DNA from: a virus
Reading direction: 5' to 3' (one strand)
Virus record (IMG/VR): IMGVR_UViG_3300020187_000123
Location: 1-31,834 of that record
DNA length: 31,834 nucleotides
Within the stretch, counting starts at the first letter, position 1; each line of letters starts with the position of its first letter. Under the pieces are notes generated by a model that saw nothing but the letters and a program-made list of their open reading frames with translations, was not told the origin of the DNA and did no database searches. A program made the translations under genes and the position numbers. This document shows, one piece after another, positions 21,499 to 30,089 of this stretch.

Positions 21499-21917
21499 CG
21501 GAAAATCTCTCGCTTAAATCGTGATACTATTTTCTTTTCTTCACTGTCAGTCACACCAAACCACGGACGCTGCTTATTAGTTCCTATACCTTTGAATCTT
21601 TCTCTTTCAGAAATAAAGCTAATAACGGCTTTTGAAGGGCTGCTTTTAGACGTTATATCTTTTAACATTTCACCAGTAAATTGAAGGTTGACAGGGCTTA
21701 CACTTCTGCCTTTCTTTGCTCGGTACTCTGCATACTTCGGGTGATAAGCCTTAAACCTTCCTTTAAGACCAACACCCCCATCAACACGATCAACCATATC
21801 CAAGACATGCTCTGCTGCGGCTCTACCAAGAGCGCGTTCAGTTTCCTTGGCAGATGGTCTGGCCTTTTTAATTGCCGCCATAACCGCAGACGTATTAATG
21901 GAAGTGCTGATATTCAT
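21495..21917 (-). CDS. HK97 gp10-like head-tail joining protein
   Basis: A 140-residue protein with RALGRAAAEHVLDMVDRV, KGRFKAYHPKYAEYRAKKGRSVSPVNLQFTGEMLKDIT and a closing RPWFGVTDSE, the pattern of HK97-gp10/phage virion morphogenesis proteins that join head and tail. Coupled by ATGA to its neighbours on both sides. Confidence 0.78.
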   Translation of the reverse strand: MNISTSINTSAVMAAIKKARPSAKETERALGRAAAEHVLDMVDRVDGGVGLKGRFKAYHPKYAEYRAKKGRSVSPVNLQFTGEMLKDITSKSSPSKAVISFISERERFKGIGTNKQRPWFGVTDSEEKKIVSRFKREIFR

Positions 21918-22327
21918 CTAGTCAGCCTGCCAAAGTGGATAGGGAGCTTTTCAGATAGTTCCACAGTGGAATCTTCATCATCGTCATACTCAACTCCATC
22001 CCTCAAAACCTCATCCCACTCTTCCTCATATCGGCTCTTGTAGAAACTGATCATCTTATAAAAACGATCGTTTTCATCCCAAGTTGCAAGCATCGGTAAT
22101 GCGTACTTCCACAGAACCAAATAGGCGGCAGCCTTGGTGAACTGAGATTCAGTCAATAGGTTAGGTTTAAGCTCGCCCGACAAGACCTTATTAGGCCACC
22201 AATCTCTGCGTAATCTACGCTCAATATCGGCTTTACCTTTGGCGTGTTCCCCAGCAAAGTTGCTGATACCAAGGGTTAATATGTCGGGGAGAATGGCTGA
22301 CAAATCACTGTCAGCACTCATAGCCAT
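21914..22327 (-). CDS. Head-tail connector/head completion protein
   Basis: A 137-residue mostly helical protein with FTKAAAYLVLWKYALPMLATW and FYKMISFYKSRYEEEWDEVLRDG, then an acidic patch (EYDDDEDST). Located directly after the major capsid gene, the usual place of the connector (gp6-like adaptor). The first ATG (22327) has TAGGT upstream; an ATG two codons in is also possible. Confidence 0.75.
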   Translation of the reverse strand: MAMSADSDLSAILPDILTLGISNFAGEHAKGKADIERRLRRDWWPNKVLSGELKPNLLTESQFTKAAAYLVLWKYALPMLATWDENDRFYKMISFYKSRYEEEWDEVLRDGVEYDDDEDSTVELSEKLPIHFGRLTR

Positions 22328-22336
22328 AGCTAATAC

Positions 22337-23173
22337 CTACAGCGCAGCATCGGCAGTTAACTTAACGCCATTCAAGTCAACTAACTCACCAACGCCATAA
22401 CAGGCTGTGGCGTTCAACTCAAATCCACGAATCGAAGCATCACGCTGCGGCTCGATCTTCACATCCCAGCATACTGCTAGACCTAAAGCGGAAGGTACAA
22501 ACACTGCGCCAATCGCATCGTCTGAGCTATCAACTGCAATGTTTGAAGATTCATAGACGTTGATTCCAGCTAACTGACCGACATAGCCAGTACGCATGGC
22601 TTCGTTCTGCAAGTCACCGCCATTCGGGTTAGCAAACGTGTTAGTCATGTTGGCTTTAAGCGCATAGGCTTGGAAAGGATGGATAATGGCAGACGCTTGA
22701 CCGCTTGCGCCATTGGCACTCAATGTAGCAGCCGCTTTAAAGAAGTCAGCAACAGTTAACTCACCGCCTGCTGAACCAAAACCTTGAGAGAAGCCAGTGA
22801 ACAATGCAATTAGGTCTTGATCCATTTTCTTAGCTACGGCCTCGCCTAGAACTCGGCCCAAGTCGCCAGCTACATCACCTGTGGCAGCTTGTGCGGCAAG
22901 GTCAGTTAGTACCGCTTGAACACCAACCTCTGCAACAGTAATTGTCTTTGAGCTAGTGCTAACGGCTGTGGATGAAAGATCAGTTCCCTCGGTTAATCCT
23001 GCGGCTGCTACTTCTGGGTAAATGGGTACTTGAACAGTCTTTCCAGACTGACCAGAAATGTCATAGATAGAAACGAAATTGCGAACAAGAGAACGCTGTT
23101 GAGCCGTGAAAATGGCTTCTTGGATAATATTAGCAAAGAGATCGTCAAGGGTTGCTGTAGTTGATGCTGCCAT
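22337..23173 (-). CDS. Major capsid protein (HK97 fold)
   Basis: A 278-residue capsid protein. N-arm region LDDLFANIIQEAIFTAQQRSLVRNFV, then GKTVQVPIYPEV, GTDLSSTAVSTSSKTITV, AVLTDLAAQAATGDVAGDLGRVLGEAVAKKMDQDLIALF and a closing EPQRDASIRGFELNATACYGVGELVD, all typical of HK97-fold subunits in siphophages. Scaffolding gene lies just upstream. GAGG precedes ATG 23173. Confidence 0.92.
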   Translation of the reverse strand: MAASTTATLDDLFANIIQEAIFTAQQRSLVRNFVSIYDISGQSGKTVQVPIYPEVAAAGLTEGTDLSSTAVSTSSKTITVAEVGVQAVLTDLAAQAATGDVAGDLGRVLGEAVAKKMDQDLIALFTGFSQGFGSAGGELTVADFFKAAATLSANGASGQASAIIHPFQAYALKANMTNTFANPNGGDLQNEAMRTGYVGQLAGINVYESSNIAVDSSDDAIGAVFVPSALGLAVCWDVKIEPQRDASIRGFELNATACYGVGELVDLNGVKLTADAAL

Positions 23174-23228
23174 GGGAAGTGCCTCACGTTATTTAAAAAC
23201 AAACGCAAGGCTACTTAATCAGAAAACC

Positions 23229-23900
23229 TTACGAAATGGGTTTGATGTAGCCGCCAACATTATTGCCGCGTCCAATCATTTTCCTATGTTCAGCGTATTC
23301 ATTGCTGGACATATCACCCACAGATTTAGGCTTCTGTGTATTGCCACCAACATTCCCACTAGAGCCAGTGCCACCAGAAGAGGCTTTGACAAAATGCGGG
23401 TTAGTTGTAAGGAATTCATTAACTAACTGCTTAACTGTTAATGGTTCACCACTGTCACCATATAGCGTTGTGCCATCGTTATCCAGCACTTCTGCCCTTC
23501 CTTCACTGTTTAATCTCACTTTGCCTTTTAATAGCTCAGTGACTTGCGTAGGTGCGATTGCGCTGCCCGATTCTGCGGCCCGTAATAAAGCCCCATCAAC
23601 CTCGTTATTAGTGACTAATTTACTTAGCCTCGCTATTTCCGCGTCTTTCTTTTCGGCTTGTAGCTTGATGACTTTTTCAAACTCACCTTTAGCTTTTGCT
23701 TGCTCTTCTTCTGCATTGGCTTGTTGCTCCTGCCACTTTTGAAATTGGTCTACATCGACCCCATCGTATTTTTTCTCAAACTTCCTGCGCTCACGGCCCA
23801 CACGATCTGCGACAATCTTGTCTACCTCGGCCTGAGTTAAGGTTTTTTCTGGTTCATTTGAACTAGATGTTGGTTCAATTACTTCTGCTGCTTCACTCAT
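23229..23900 (-). CDS. Scaffold protein
   Basis: A 223-residue scaffold. ATG 23900 is chosen over the in-frame 23948 because it overlaps the preceding stop (ATGA) and has GGGGAG upstream. Layout is characteristic: acidic N-terminus, LTQAEVDKIVADRVGRERRKFEKKY, long charged coiled coil, then an unstructured Gly/Ser-rich C-terminus. Assembles the procapsid with the adjacent capsid protein. Confidence 0.88.
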   Translation of the reverse strand: MSEAAEVIEPTSSSNEPEKTLTQAEVDKIVADRVGRERRKFEKKYDGVDVDQFQKWQEQQANAEEEQAKAKGEFEKVIKLQAEKKDAEIARLSKLVTNNEVDGALLRAAESGSAIAPTQVTELLKGKVRLNSEGRAEVLDNDGTTLYGDSGEPLTVKQLVNEFLTTNPHFVKASSGGTGSSGNVGGNTQKPKSVGDMSSNEYAEHRKMIGRGNNVGGYIKPIS

Positions 23901-24097
23901 AAAATACTCCCCTGTTTGAAATCCATAGGCACTCCATCTGAAATGCAATCCTCAACTAATTCAAGCCACTCTAAGCTGTCCCAATGTATCGGGGCTTCAA
24001 GTGTTGGCGGGTGTTCATTGAATAAATCAGTGTAGTCATTTACCGCCTCGTTATATCTTGCCGCCATTTCTGGATCATCTAAATCAATATCAGTCAT
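23897..24097 (-). CDS. Small acidic protein between head and scaffold genes
   Basis: A 66-residue acidic protein (DIDLDDPEMAARYNEAVNDYTDL ... DSLEWLELVEDCISDG). The start at 24097 overlaps the head protein stop by 8 bp; a longer reading from 24274 would run through that gene in another frame and is rejected. Unknown role; position suggests a head-assembly accessory. Confidence 0.65.
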   Translation of the reverse strand: MTDIDLDDPEMAARYNEAVNDYTDLFNEHPPTLEAPIHWDSLEWLELVEDCISDGVPMDFKQGSIL

Positions 24098-24998
24098 CAA
24101 AAGTCGCTCTAAAATGGTGCTGGCAGCGATAGCCACCGCGCACGATGAATGGGTTTCCTGCTGACTTTCCAGCCCAAGACTCATTAGCCCAAATGTCATT
24201 AATCTGTTCAGTGGTAAAAACTTGGTCTTTGTATTTCTGACAAAACTCTCGGCTATCCTCAACCAGTGCGCCAAAGTAAACCCACTTATCTGCGCCTAAT
24301 TCCTTTGCCACTGAGAAGTTGATATTTGCGCTAAACTGCATCAACGAATCATGCGAATATACGCCAACATATTTCTTTAAGTTGTTGCCTGCGCGATCAG
24401 AAGCGTACTCTCTTTGAAGTCTGCTTATTGCTTGATCAACTGCCTCGGCCTTGGCTGGATCGTCTTTGTTATCCCTCACAAACTCAACAAGGTCATTGAT
24501 CTCATCTGAATTGGCGCGAATATAAACCCCATTAATCGAGTGTCTTATACGCTGAACCAGATCAGTTGAAGCCTCACCGACTAGAGTCGATTGATAAACA
24601 AACTTTGCCATTGTGTCTAAATGTGCGTTGGCAATGTCCTCAAATCCACTGAACGTGAGCCGCTTTAATTCAGCAATCACCGAAGCCTGACCTGTCGGTA
24701 ATATGCCGCCCACTAGCTGTGATTGATATTGACTAGCCACCCCTGCGACCACCTCATCCAGTGAATCAACTATGTCGTTATAAGGCACAAGTAGCTCGGC
24801 CTCGATTGCCTCACGCAAGCCCCTGCGTATATCAATAGCGGCTGATAGGTCATTAAGTACGCCTGCTTGGGTAGGTAGTCCATCAATCAACTTAGCCACC
24901 TCAAGCTCAAGACTCATCAAAGCCTCATCAATAAGCCTCCCATGTGACTGAGCTAGGGCTGTAAGATTGTTAGCGTGAGCTTTCGCTGCTTGACTCAT
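24090..24998 (-). CDS. MuF/SPP1 gp7-like minor head protein
   Basis: A 302-residue protein after the portal gene. N-terminal two-thirds helical; the C-terminus carries WVYFGALVEDSREFCQKYKDQVFTTEQI and the ending GNPFIVRGGYRCQHHFRAT, the pattern of the phage head morphogenesis (MuF) domain. Likely binds the portal inside the procapsid and may be injected. Start overlaps the portal stop as ATGA. Confidence 0.85.
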   Translation of the reverse strand: MSQAAKAHANNLTALAQSHGRLIDEALMSLELEVAKLIDGLPTQAGVLNDLSAAIDIRRGLREAIEAELLVPYNDIVDSLDEVVAGVASQYQSQLVGGILPTGQASVIAELKRLTFSGFEDIANAHLDTMAKFVYQSTLVGEASTDLVQRIRHSINGVYIRANSDEINDLVEFVRDNKDDPAKAEAVDQAISRLQREYASDRAGNNLKKYVGVYSHDSLMQFSANINFSVAKELGADKWVYFGALVEDSREFCQKYKDQVFTTEQINDIWANESWAGKSAGNPFIVRGGYRCQHHFRATFDD

Positions 24999-26362
24999 GG
25001 ATTACCCACAAGGGCGAGGTTAGGCTCACTGAATTCACCAAGAGTTCTAGCGGCATCAATTTCTATGGTTGCTTGGGCTAAATCATCATCACTCAATACA
25101 AGTTCTGCAATGGCCTTATCAACGCCCTTATTAAATCTAGGGCTGTTAACGCCAGAAGCCTTGGCTCGTTGTAAAAACTCAAGCTCGGTTCCGTAATCGC
25201 GCAGATCAAACGTATCAGGATAATCAATCGTGATCTCTGAGGTGACGCCTTGCCACATAGCAAACAAATGCCATAATTGTTCCTCTGCCAACTCTAATAG
25301 ATCAGCCTTTTCAGACAGTTTGGCATTAAGTAATTGGAACTCAGTTTGCAATGCCACGCCTGACTTAGTTTGAGCATCTGTGGCCCTCACTGCGCCCATG
25401 TGAGTCATTCGGTTAATGGATTCAACCTTGTCTGTAATGCTGGCTCTAATTGCATCCAAGTTGCCGCCACTGGGTTGGAGTAAATAAGGCTGAATAGAGT
25501 CGGTATCTGAGACTTCAATGACGCTGCCTGCGCCTGCCCCTGCATCTGTATCAACTGACTTCACTAGGCTAGGATGGTTGCTGATACGAATTAACTGCTC
25601 GATCTCAGATAGCTCGTTGTATATTGCCCTTTGCATATACGCAACATCGGTTATATCAGAGTGTCCGATTCCGCGAATAGGTGAGCGATTGCCGTATAAA
25701 CAAACGGCTGGAATCACGCCTAATGGGTTATCCATAGTCTCAACTAGCTTGGCCTCTTCACCAATCACCTCATAGCCTTTGATGGTGTCCTTTTCCCAAA
25801 TTCGATAGAAAGCATCCTCATCTTCTACCCACTCGCGCACCTTGAGCATGGTTAACTCATAACGCCCATTTAAGGCTCTTTCATAACGCCAATCTAAGAC
25901 GTTCTCAGGCGTGATCAAAGTGAGGTAAGGTCTAACCTCTTGGGCCAATTCATCGGCTCTTGTGTTAGCAATGACGGCAGGCTTATCCATGATCAACCAC
26001 ACATGACCATAAACGCCTGACCACATCTGGGCCTCACTCATGAACGCGTTAAGGCTGCGACCATCCATATCAGCATCTTTAAGAAATGAATTAAGGGCTT
26101 GATCTTCTACCAAGTTTCCGAAGTTTCTTGTGGGAGGTAAACGCCAGATAAACGATGAGTAAATGTTAATGACATTCTTGCAATGGTTATCTAGTGGAGT
26201 GAGATCAATCCGCTTTTGATATTCATGCTTATCTTCTAGTATATATTTAAGTAGGTAATTACCATCTCGATAGTCATTGCCGCCCATGTAGGAACGCAAA
26301 AAGAACTCCCACTTTGGAGCGTTCAAATTATATACGTCATGCGTTTTTGTGATGCTGTCCAT
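24995..26362 (-). CDS. Portal protein
   Basis: A 455-residue portal, the dodecameric ring for packaging and head-tail joining. ATG 26362 is preferred (AGGTGG six bases upstream, TAATG overlap with terL). Features: NVINIYSSFIWRLPP, NVLDWRYERALNGRY, GVIPAVCLYGNRSPIRGIGHSDI, QRAIYNELSEIEQLIRISN and KSGVALQTEFQLLNAKLSEKADLLE clip/crown helices, resembling DUF4055-type siphophage portals. Synteny terL-portal-MuF-scaffold-capsid agrees. Confidence 0.88.
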   Translation of the reverse strand: MDSITKTHDVYNLNAPKWEFFLRSYMGGNDYRDGNYLLKYILEDKHEYQKRIDLTPLDNHCKNVINIYSSFIWRLPPTRNFGNLVEDQALNSFLKDADMDGRSLNAFMSEAQMWSGVYGHVWLIMDKPAVIANTRADELAQEVRPYLTLITPENVLDWRYERALNGRYELTMLKVREWVEDEDAFYRIWEKDTIKGYEVIGEEAKLVETMDNPLGVIPAVCLYGNRSPIRGIGHSDITDVAYMQRAIYNELSEIEQLIRISNHPSLVKSVDTDAGAGAGSVIEVSDTDSIQPYLLQPSGGNLDAIRASITDKVESINRMTHMGAVRATDAQTKSGVALQTEFQLLNAKLSEKADLLELAEEQLWHLFAMWQGVTSEITIDYPDTFDLRDYGTELEFLQRAKASGVNSPRFNKGVDKAIAELVLSDDDLAQATIEIDAARTLGEFSEPNLALVGNP

Positions 26363-27579
26363 TATGTCCACCTAGTTGGCTGTCTTTGTGTGCTTTCTTT
26401 ACGCACCGGAAATAGATAATCCACACAATAACCAAGAGCGTCATTCATGTGATCGAACCCCGAATCTTTATCAGGCTGAGAAGTTCCTTCTTTGTAAGTG
26501 TGCCTCTCTAAGCCTCTAATAACGTGTTTGCATTTTGGATCAATAATCAAATGTCGATCACCTGATTTAGTCTTTAGCCTGCTATTGACTGCGTTTATTC
26601 TGTCTCTAATTGGTGTATGTGCTGGCCTGACTTTGACTGTAAAGCCTGCGTTTTCTAGGATAGATAAATCAGTCTTGCCGCCTGCGCTTGTCTTGCGTTG
26701 CCTAGCTGCTGGATCAGGGTAAATAGTAATCGGTCTATTCGGGTATCTGTGGTAAATCTCATCTGCCATTTCATCTGTATTTGATCCATGTATGACAATC
26801 TCATCTACTGCATAAAGGTCATTCTTATCTCTAATAAACACCACGGCTGACATTGGGTTAATGTTAAAGTCGACTCCTATGTGAAGCGGCATGAGCGAGT
26901 GCGCTTCTGATTTCTTCACTGATTTCTCGCGCTCAAAGTTGTAATAAATAATGCCTGAGTAGTTAACAAATTGGGCTAGATATTCTTGATTAAAGGTGCG
27001 CTCATCTAAGTCACGCTTTGCCGATTCAATTTCTTTTTCTGGGACGTTACCCCCATCCAAAGTAGTGAACTGAAAGCTATTCCATTCCTCACGCCCGTCT
27101 ACCCCATCAGTCCAAAGGTCATAGAAGTGATTGCGGCCTTTGGGTGATCCAATGAATAAAGCAGAACCGCCTTTGTCAGATAGTGTGGGTCTTAATACCT
27201 CAGTCCATGCCGTATTCTTCATGTCAGCAAACTCATCAAGCACGATAAAGTTAAGACCAACACCTCGCAAAGAGTCTGGATTGTCAGCCCCCTTTAACGA
27301 GATCATAGAGCCATTAAGCAGCCTTATTGATAGCTCACTCTCGTTACGCTTGTCGATGTATTCCAAGGGTAAGAACTCTTTTAGTAATTCCCAAGCAATC
27401 TGCTTTGCGGCTTTATATGTCGGGGCCACATACCAACAGTGTCGCTTGTTATCTATCAAGGCTTGGCGCACTAACTCAACAATAGCCAAATGAGTCTTTC
27501 CAAAGCGTCTGCCTGCGACCATGACTCTGAAACGGGTATCATCACGAAATACTTCGCTTTGTGGTTTACTCAGCCGCAT
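26362..27579 (-). CDS. terL: Terminase large subunit
   Basis: Packaging ATPase-nuclease of about 405 residues from ATG 27579 (an upstream TTG would add five). Counting from that TTG: Walker A AGRRFGKT (27-34), Walker B FIVLDE (116-121) and motif III FIGSPKGRNHF; the RNase H-like nuclease has Asp242 (VDFNINP), Asp294 (YPDPA) and the HMNDALGY acidic end at about 382-389. Overlaps terS by 14 bp. Cuts and pumps concatemeric DNA through the portal. Confidence 0.95.
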   Translation of the reverse strand: MRLSKPQSEVFRDDTRFRVMVAGRRFGKTHLAIVELVRQALIDNKRHCWYVAPTYKAAKQIAWELLKEFLPLEYIDKRNESELSIRLLNGSMISLKGADNPDSLRGVGLNFIVLDEFADMKNTAWTEVLRPTLSDKGGSALFIGSPKGRNHFYDLWTDGVDGREEWNSFQFTTLDGGNVPEKEIESAKRDLDERTFNQEYLAQFVNYSGIIYYNFEREKSVKKSEAHSLMPLHIGVDFNINPMSAVVFIRDKNDLYAVDEIVIHGSNTDEMADEIYHRYPNRPITIYPDPAARQRKTSAGGKTDLSILENAGFTVKVRPAHTPIRDRINAVNSRLKTKSGDRHLIIDPKCKHVIRGLERHTYKEGTSQPDKDSGFDHMNDALGYCVDYLFPVRKESTQRQPTRWT

Positions 27580-27907
27580 ACAACTCAATTTCAATCGGGG
27601 GAAGCTGAGTGATTGCTGTTTCTAGCTTATCCGTCTGGCCTAGCCAGTTCTTACCCAACCAAACCAACATCGTAGGATTGCCCTCCATAGCGGTAGTATA
27701 TTGGGTGCGCCTCAAGCTCATCTTGCCATTACTGGCCTTTTGCTTAAAATAGTCCGAAAAAGCGAGATGTTTTTCACGTTTACAAGCAGTTGCTAGGGTG
27801 TCGTAATCACAGCCTAATACTCCTGCAATCTCTTCACCTGTACACTGAATTGCACATAACTCATCCACTTGATCCCAATTCACATCAAATAGCGGTCTAC
27901 CTGTCAT
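27566..27907 (-). CDS. terS: Terminase small subunit
   Basis: A 113-residue DNA-recognition subunit. N-terminal helix-turn-helix: VDELCAIQCTGEEIAGVLGCDYDTLATACK; C-terminal GNPTMLVWLGKNWLGQTDK is a hallmark of this terS family. Coupled to the upstream gene by ATGA and overlapping terL. It should recognise the phage packaging site, which I could not identify. Confidence 0.88.
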   Translation of the reverse strand: MTGRPLFDVNWDQVDELCAIQCTGEEIAGVLGCDYDTLATACKREKHLAFSDYFKQKASNGKMSLRRTQYTTAMEGNPTMLVWLGKNWLGQTDKLETAITQLPPIEIELYAAE

Positions 27908-28224
27908 AATTTCCCCAATAAAATTGATAAATCTGCCACAACAATTCCCTTCTTAATCATGTCGGGGGTACAGCGATAAACACGCCACCCATTCATCAAG
28001 GCTGCGTTGTACTTTTCGCAGTCATTAGTGAAGCCAGAACCCCTTGTATGCCTACCTCCCGACCATACCCCACCCTCAACCTCTATAGCCAATAAATGCT
28101 CTGGATATGCAAAGTCAAATCGCCATTTCCTTGTTGGATGGAAACGATGCTCACGCACTGGTTCTGGCAGCTTAACGGCCCGTATCTGCAAGGCTAAATA
28201 TTCCTCTGCTTTGCTAACGCCCAA
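27904..28224 (-). CDS. PD-(D/E)XK endonuclease (DUF559/VSR-like)
   Basis: A 106-residue nuclease fold: HPTRKWRFDFAYPEHLLAIEVEGGVWSGGRH provides Asp37 and Glu48/Glu50 of the PD-(D/E)XK site, followed by CEKYNAALMNGWRVYRCTPDMI. No ATG is available; TTG 28224 with AGGGGG upstream and overlap with the previous gene is the likely start. May be a resolvase-like nuclease for recombination or packaging; lying next to terS supports a DNA-processing role. Confidence 0.82.
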   Translation of the reverse strand: MGVSKAEEYLALQIRAVKLPEPVREHRFHPTRKWRFDFAYPEHLLAIEVEGGVWSGGRHTRGSGFTNDCEKYNAALMNGWRVYRCTPDMIKKGIVVADLSILLGKL

Positions 28225-28522
28225 TGATCTGCCCCCTTAGTGATTTAACATCATCAATGGTTTGATCTAAGAGTGTTCTTTCTGTTCCCCAAGCGGCCTC
28301 CCACTCTTCCTGACCAGCGTGAATAGCGATACCATAACCGCCTGTTCTATGATGTGCTGGGCATAGTGGAATGACTTCATAATGGCTGGCTCTTTGGCTC
28401 ATGCCTTGCCCGTTTCTAATATGATGAATTTCGGCTGGGCTTTCTCCCCATTCACAATTCCTGCAAACAACACACCCCATGCTTGCCACATCACCAAGAT
28501 ACAAACGCTCTGCCTTTTTCAT
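28214..28522 (-). CDS. HNH nuclease of the Ref (RecA-dependent nuclease) family
   Basis: A 102-residue zinc/HNH protein: Cys17-x2-Cys20, SPAEIHHIRNGQGMSQRASHYEVIPLCPAHHRTGGYGIAIHAG with His33/His34, Cys54, His57/His58 and His68. This matches the C-terminal domain of P1 Ref and its phage homologues. HNH proteins beside terminase genes are also known to aid packaging, so either recombination or packaging is possible. ATGA overlap with the upstream gene. Confidence 0.86.
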   Translation of the reverse strand: MKKAERLYLGDVASMGCVVCRNCEWGESPAEIHHIRNGQGMSQRASHYEVIPLCPAHHRTGGYGIAIHAGQEEWEAAWGTERTLLDQTIDDVKSLRGQIIGR

Positions 28523-28809
28523 TCTTTCTTCTCAAAATATCTGGGAAAATCTGTAAATTTATAACGCAGTAGATCAAGGGCCATTGCTGTGTCCCATCCC
28601 TTGTTTATTTCTGCGAGTTCATACATGGCTCCGCTATCGTGTCGGCAGCTTTGGCGAATCTCTGTGAGGCTTGTAATGCCTTTCAAACGCTTCATATTCC
28701 AACTGCGACAGGTCACATTCTTCACACCCGTTGCTTTCTCAATGTCAACGTAGCTTCTACCAGCAATTAGCATTTTGATTGCCTTTGCTTTTGTAGATTC
28801 TTTTATCAA
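28519..28809 (-). CDS. Small HTH-like hypothetical protein
   Basis: A 96-residue protein with a TTG start at 28809 overlapping the ninB stop (TTGA) and AAAGAAG upstream; the first internal ATG (residue 12) is an alternative. KAKAIKMLIAGRSYVDIEKATGVKNVTCRSWNMKRL resembles a short helix-turn-helix. Otherwise unrecognised. Confidence 0.62.
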   Translation of the reverse strand: MIKESTKAKAIKMLIAGRSYVDIEKATGVKNVTCRSWNMKRLKGITSLTEIRQSCRHDSGAMYELAEINKGWDTAMALDLLRYKFTDFPRYFEKKE

Positions 28810-29231
28810 GCGGCTTCTTTGTATTCTGAATATAATTGCAGGCTTGGCTCACTCCATTTAACCTGTCTCTCACTGCCAAAGTGATACATATACTCAATAC
28901 ACTCACTCATCTGCTCGACACTTAACTCCGTAGATGAAACGCCAAGCATTATGACGTTACCTTCTGGCGTTATTGATGGATTTTGACCTTTGATAATGCC
29001 GCAAAAGAATTCCCGCCATTTTTTTTCATTGGTTAAATTCATCCATTCAACTTGAGTTTTAATATCCCTTACCATTGGTTGAAGTTTTCGGTTCTGAGCA
29101 TCAGTTCTCTTTGTTCGTCTTAACACTACTTCAACTGGGCCTTTAAAAAGACCTTTGTTGATCATGGCGCATATCTGCGAAATCATGTCAGACACGTTTT
29201 TGTTATCTACTTTGAAAATCACTTCACTCAT
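28806..29231 (-). CDS. ninB: NinB recombination mediator
   Basis: A 141-residue NinB (lambda Orf-like) protein that assists loading of recombination proteins on single strands. Family marks: LRRTKRTDAQNRKLQPMVRDIKTQVEW, EKKWREFFCGIIKGQ, VIMLGVSSTELSVEQMSECIEYMYHFGSERQVKWSEP. ATG 29231 overlaps the upstream stop as ATGA and is preferred over the ATG at 29246. With Sak, SSB and the Ref-like nuclease it completes a phage recombination set split over both strands. Confidence 0.88.
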   Translation of the reverse strand: MSEVIFKVDNKNVSDMISQICAMINKGLFKGPVEVVLRRTKRTDAQNRKLQPMVRDIKTQVEWMNLTNEKKWREFFCGIIKGQNPSITPEGNVIMLGVSSTELSVEQMSECIEYMYHFGSERQVKWSEPSLQLYSEYKEAA

Positions 29232-29506
29232 ATAGCTTCTGCCCATTTATTAAAAGGCAGTCTGGCAAGCCTCATGCTTAATCGAATGTCCCAAGAGCAA
29301 GGCTTTTCATCAATCGGCCTATCCCTAGATTGCTTGTCAAAAATGATTAAATAATCAGTCAATGGATACTGCAATTTATTACAATAACGAATAGCTTTTA
29401 TATGCCCACTACTGATTTTAAGCTGGGCAGATATTGCCCACGTTGGCTTCCCACTGTAATGGAGTCTGATCACCTCTTTACATTCATCAAGTGTTAACGC
29501 AGTCAT
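29228..29506 (-). CDS. Small HTH protein
   Basis: A 92-residue protein: LDECKEVIRLHYSGKPTWAISAQLKISSGHIKAIRYC forms a helix-turn-helix; the rest is basic and includes SWDIRLSMRLARLPFNKW. In other lambdoid phages this interval often carries an antiterminator or regulator of late genes. DNA binding is likely, regulatory target unknown. ATGA overlaps both ends. Confidence 0.68.
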   Translation of the reverse strand: MTALTLDECKEVIRLHYSGKPTWAISAQLKISSGHIKAIRYCNKLQYPLTDYLIIFDKQSRDRPIDEKPCSWDIRLSMRLARLPFNKWAEAI

Positions 29507-29754
29507 ACAGCCACCTTCAATAATCTACGAGCTTTTGAGTGGCTTGTATCATCCCCTGCCTCAATAATTTTGTTTTTGTCGAGCAGTTCACGCACTCGGC
29601 CTGTAACGCGATTAATTTCCCATCCAAGCGTTGCGCCAATGTCTTGTCGAGTAATCGGGCCATGATTTTTAATGACCCTTAAAACCTCAATCCTAGCCGC
29701 GCCTGTAAGCGGTGCGATTGATTCCATAGCTGCCCTGCTGTTTTCATGAATCAT
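29503..29754 (-). CDS. Winged-helix DNA-binding protein
   Basis: An 83-residue protein with a typical winged-helix pattern: AARIEVLRVIKNHGPITRQDIGATLGWEINRVTGRVRELLDKNKIIEAG. Such small proteins in the nin-like region are common in siphophages; they may be transcription or replication regulators. Coupled by ATGA to its neighbours. Confidence 0.75.
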   Translation of the reverse strand: MIHENSRAAMESIAPLTGAARIEVLRVIKNHGPITRQDIGATLGWEINRVTGRVRELLDKNKIIEAGDDTSHSKARRLLKVAV

Positions 29755-30089
29755 GCAGATTTCTCCTTAATCAATTTGTAAACACTGTCAACTAATTTCT
29801 GTCCTTCTTTGGAAAAATTAACAAAATTTATTTCATTGTTTTCACTTTTTTGTATTTCTAAAATACCTACTCTATTTTTTACAAAAAACCTTTTTTGATC
29901 GCAGAGTTTTGCGACATTCCAACTAACTGACGGGTTTGACATAGATAGGTTTTCGCATATATCTGAACGATTAACCTTTCCTTTTTCCATGATTAAAAAA
30001 ATCAATCTAATTTCATCTAAAGTTAGGTTATATTCGCTAATCTTTAAAATGCCGTTGATAATATTGTTTAATTTTTTTATATCACTCAT
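29751..30089 (-). CDS. MarR-like winged-helix regulator
   Basis: A 112-residue protein: LTLDEIRLIFLIMEKGKVNRSDICENLSMSNPSVSWNVAKLCDQKRFFVK fits a MarR-type winged helix, followed by a beta wing and C-terminal helix. Its base composition is noticeably more AT-rich than its neighbours, hinting at recent exchange. It overlaps the 63-residue gene by 8 bp. Candidate phage regulator. Confidence 0.72.
   Translation of the reverse strand: MSDIKKLNNIINGILKISEYNLTLDEIRLIFLIMEKGKVNRSDICENLSMSNPSVSWNVAKLCDQKRFFVKNRVGILEIQKSENNEINFVNFSKEGQKLVDSVYKLIKEKSA

Noticed and set aside
24098-24274. N-terminal extension of the small ORF ending at 23897
   Set aside because: It lies wholly within the MuF-like gene in another frame; the overlap-coupled ATG at 24097 gives a compact acidic protein.
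27560-28230. cos or pac site near the terminase genes
   Set aside because: Genes overlap throughout and I found no repeat array or dyad convincing enough to call a packaging site.
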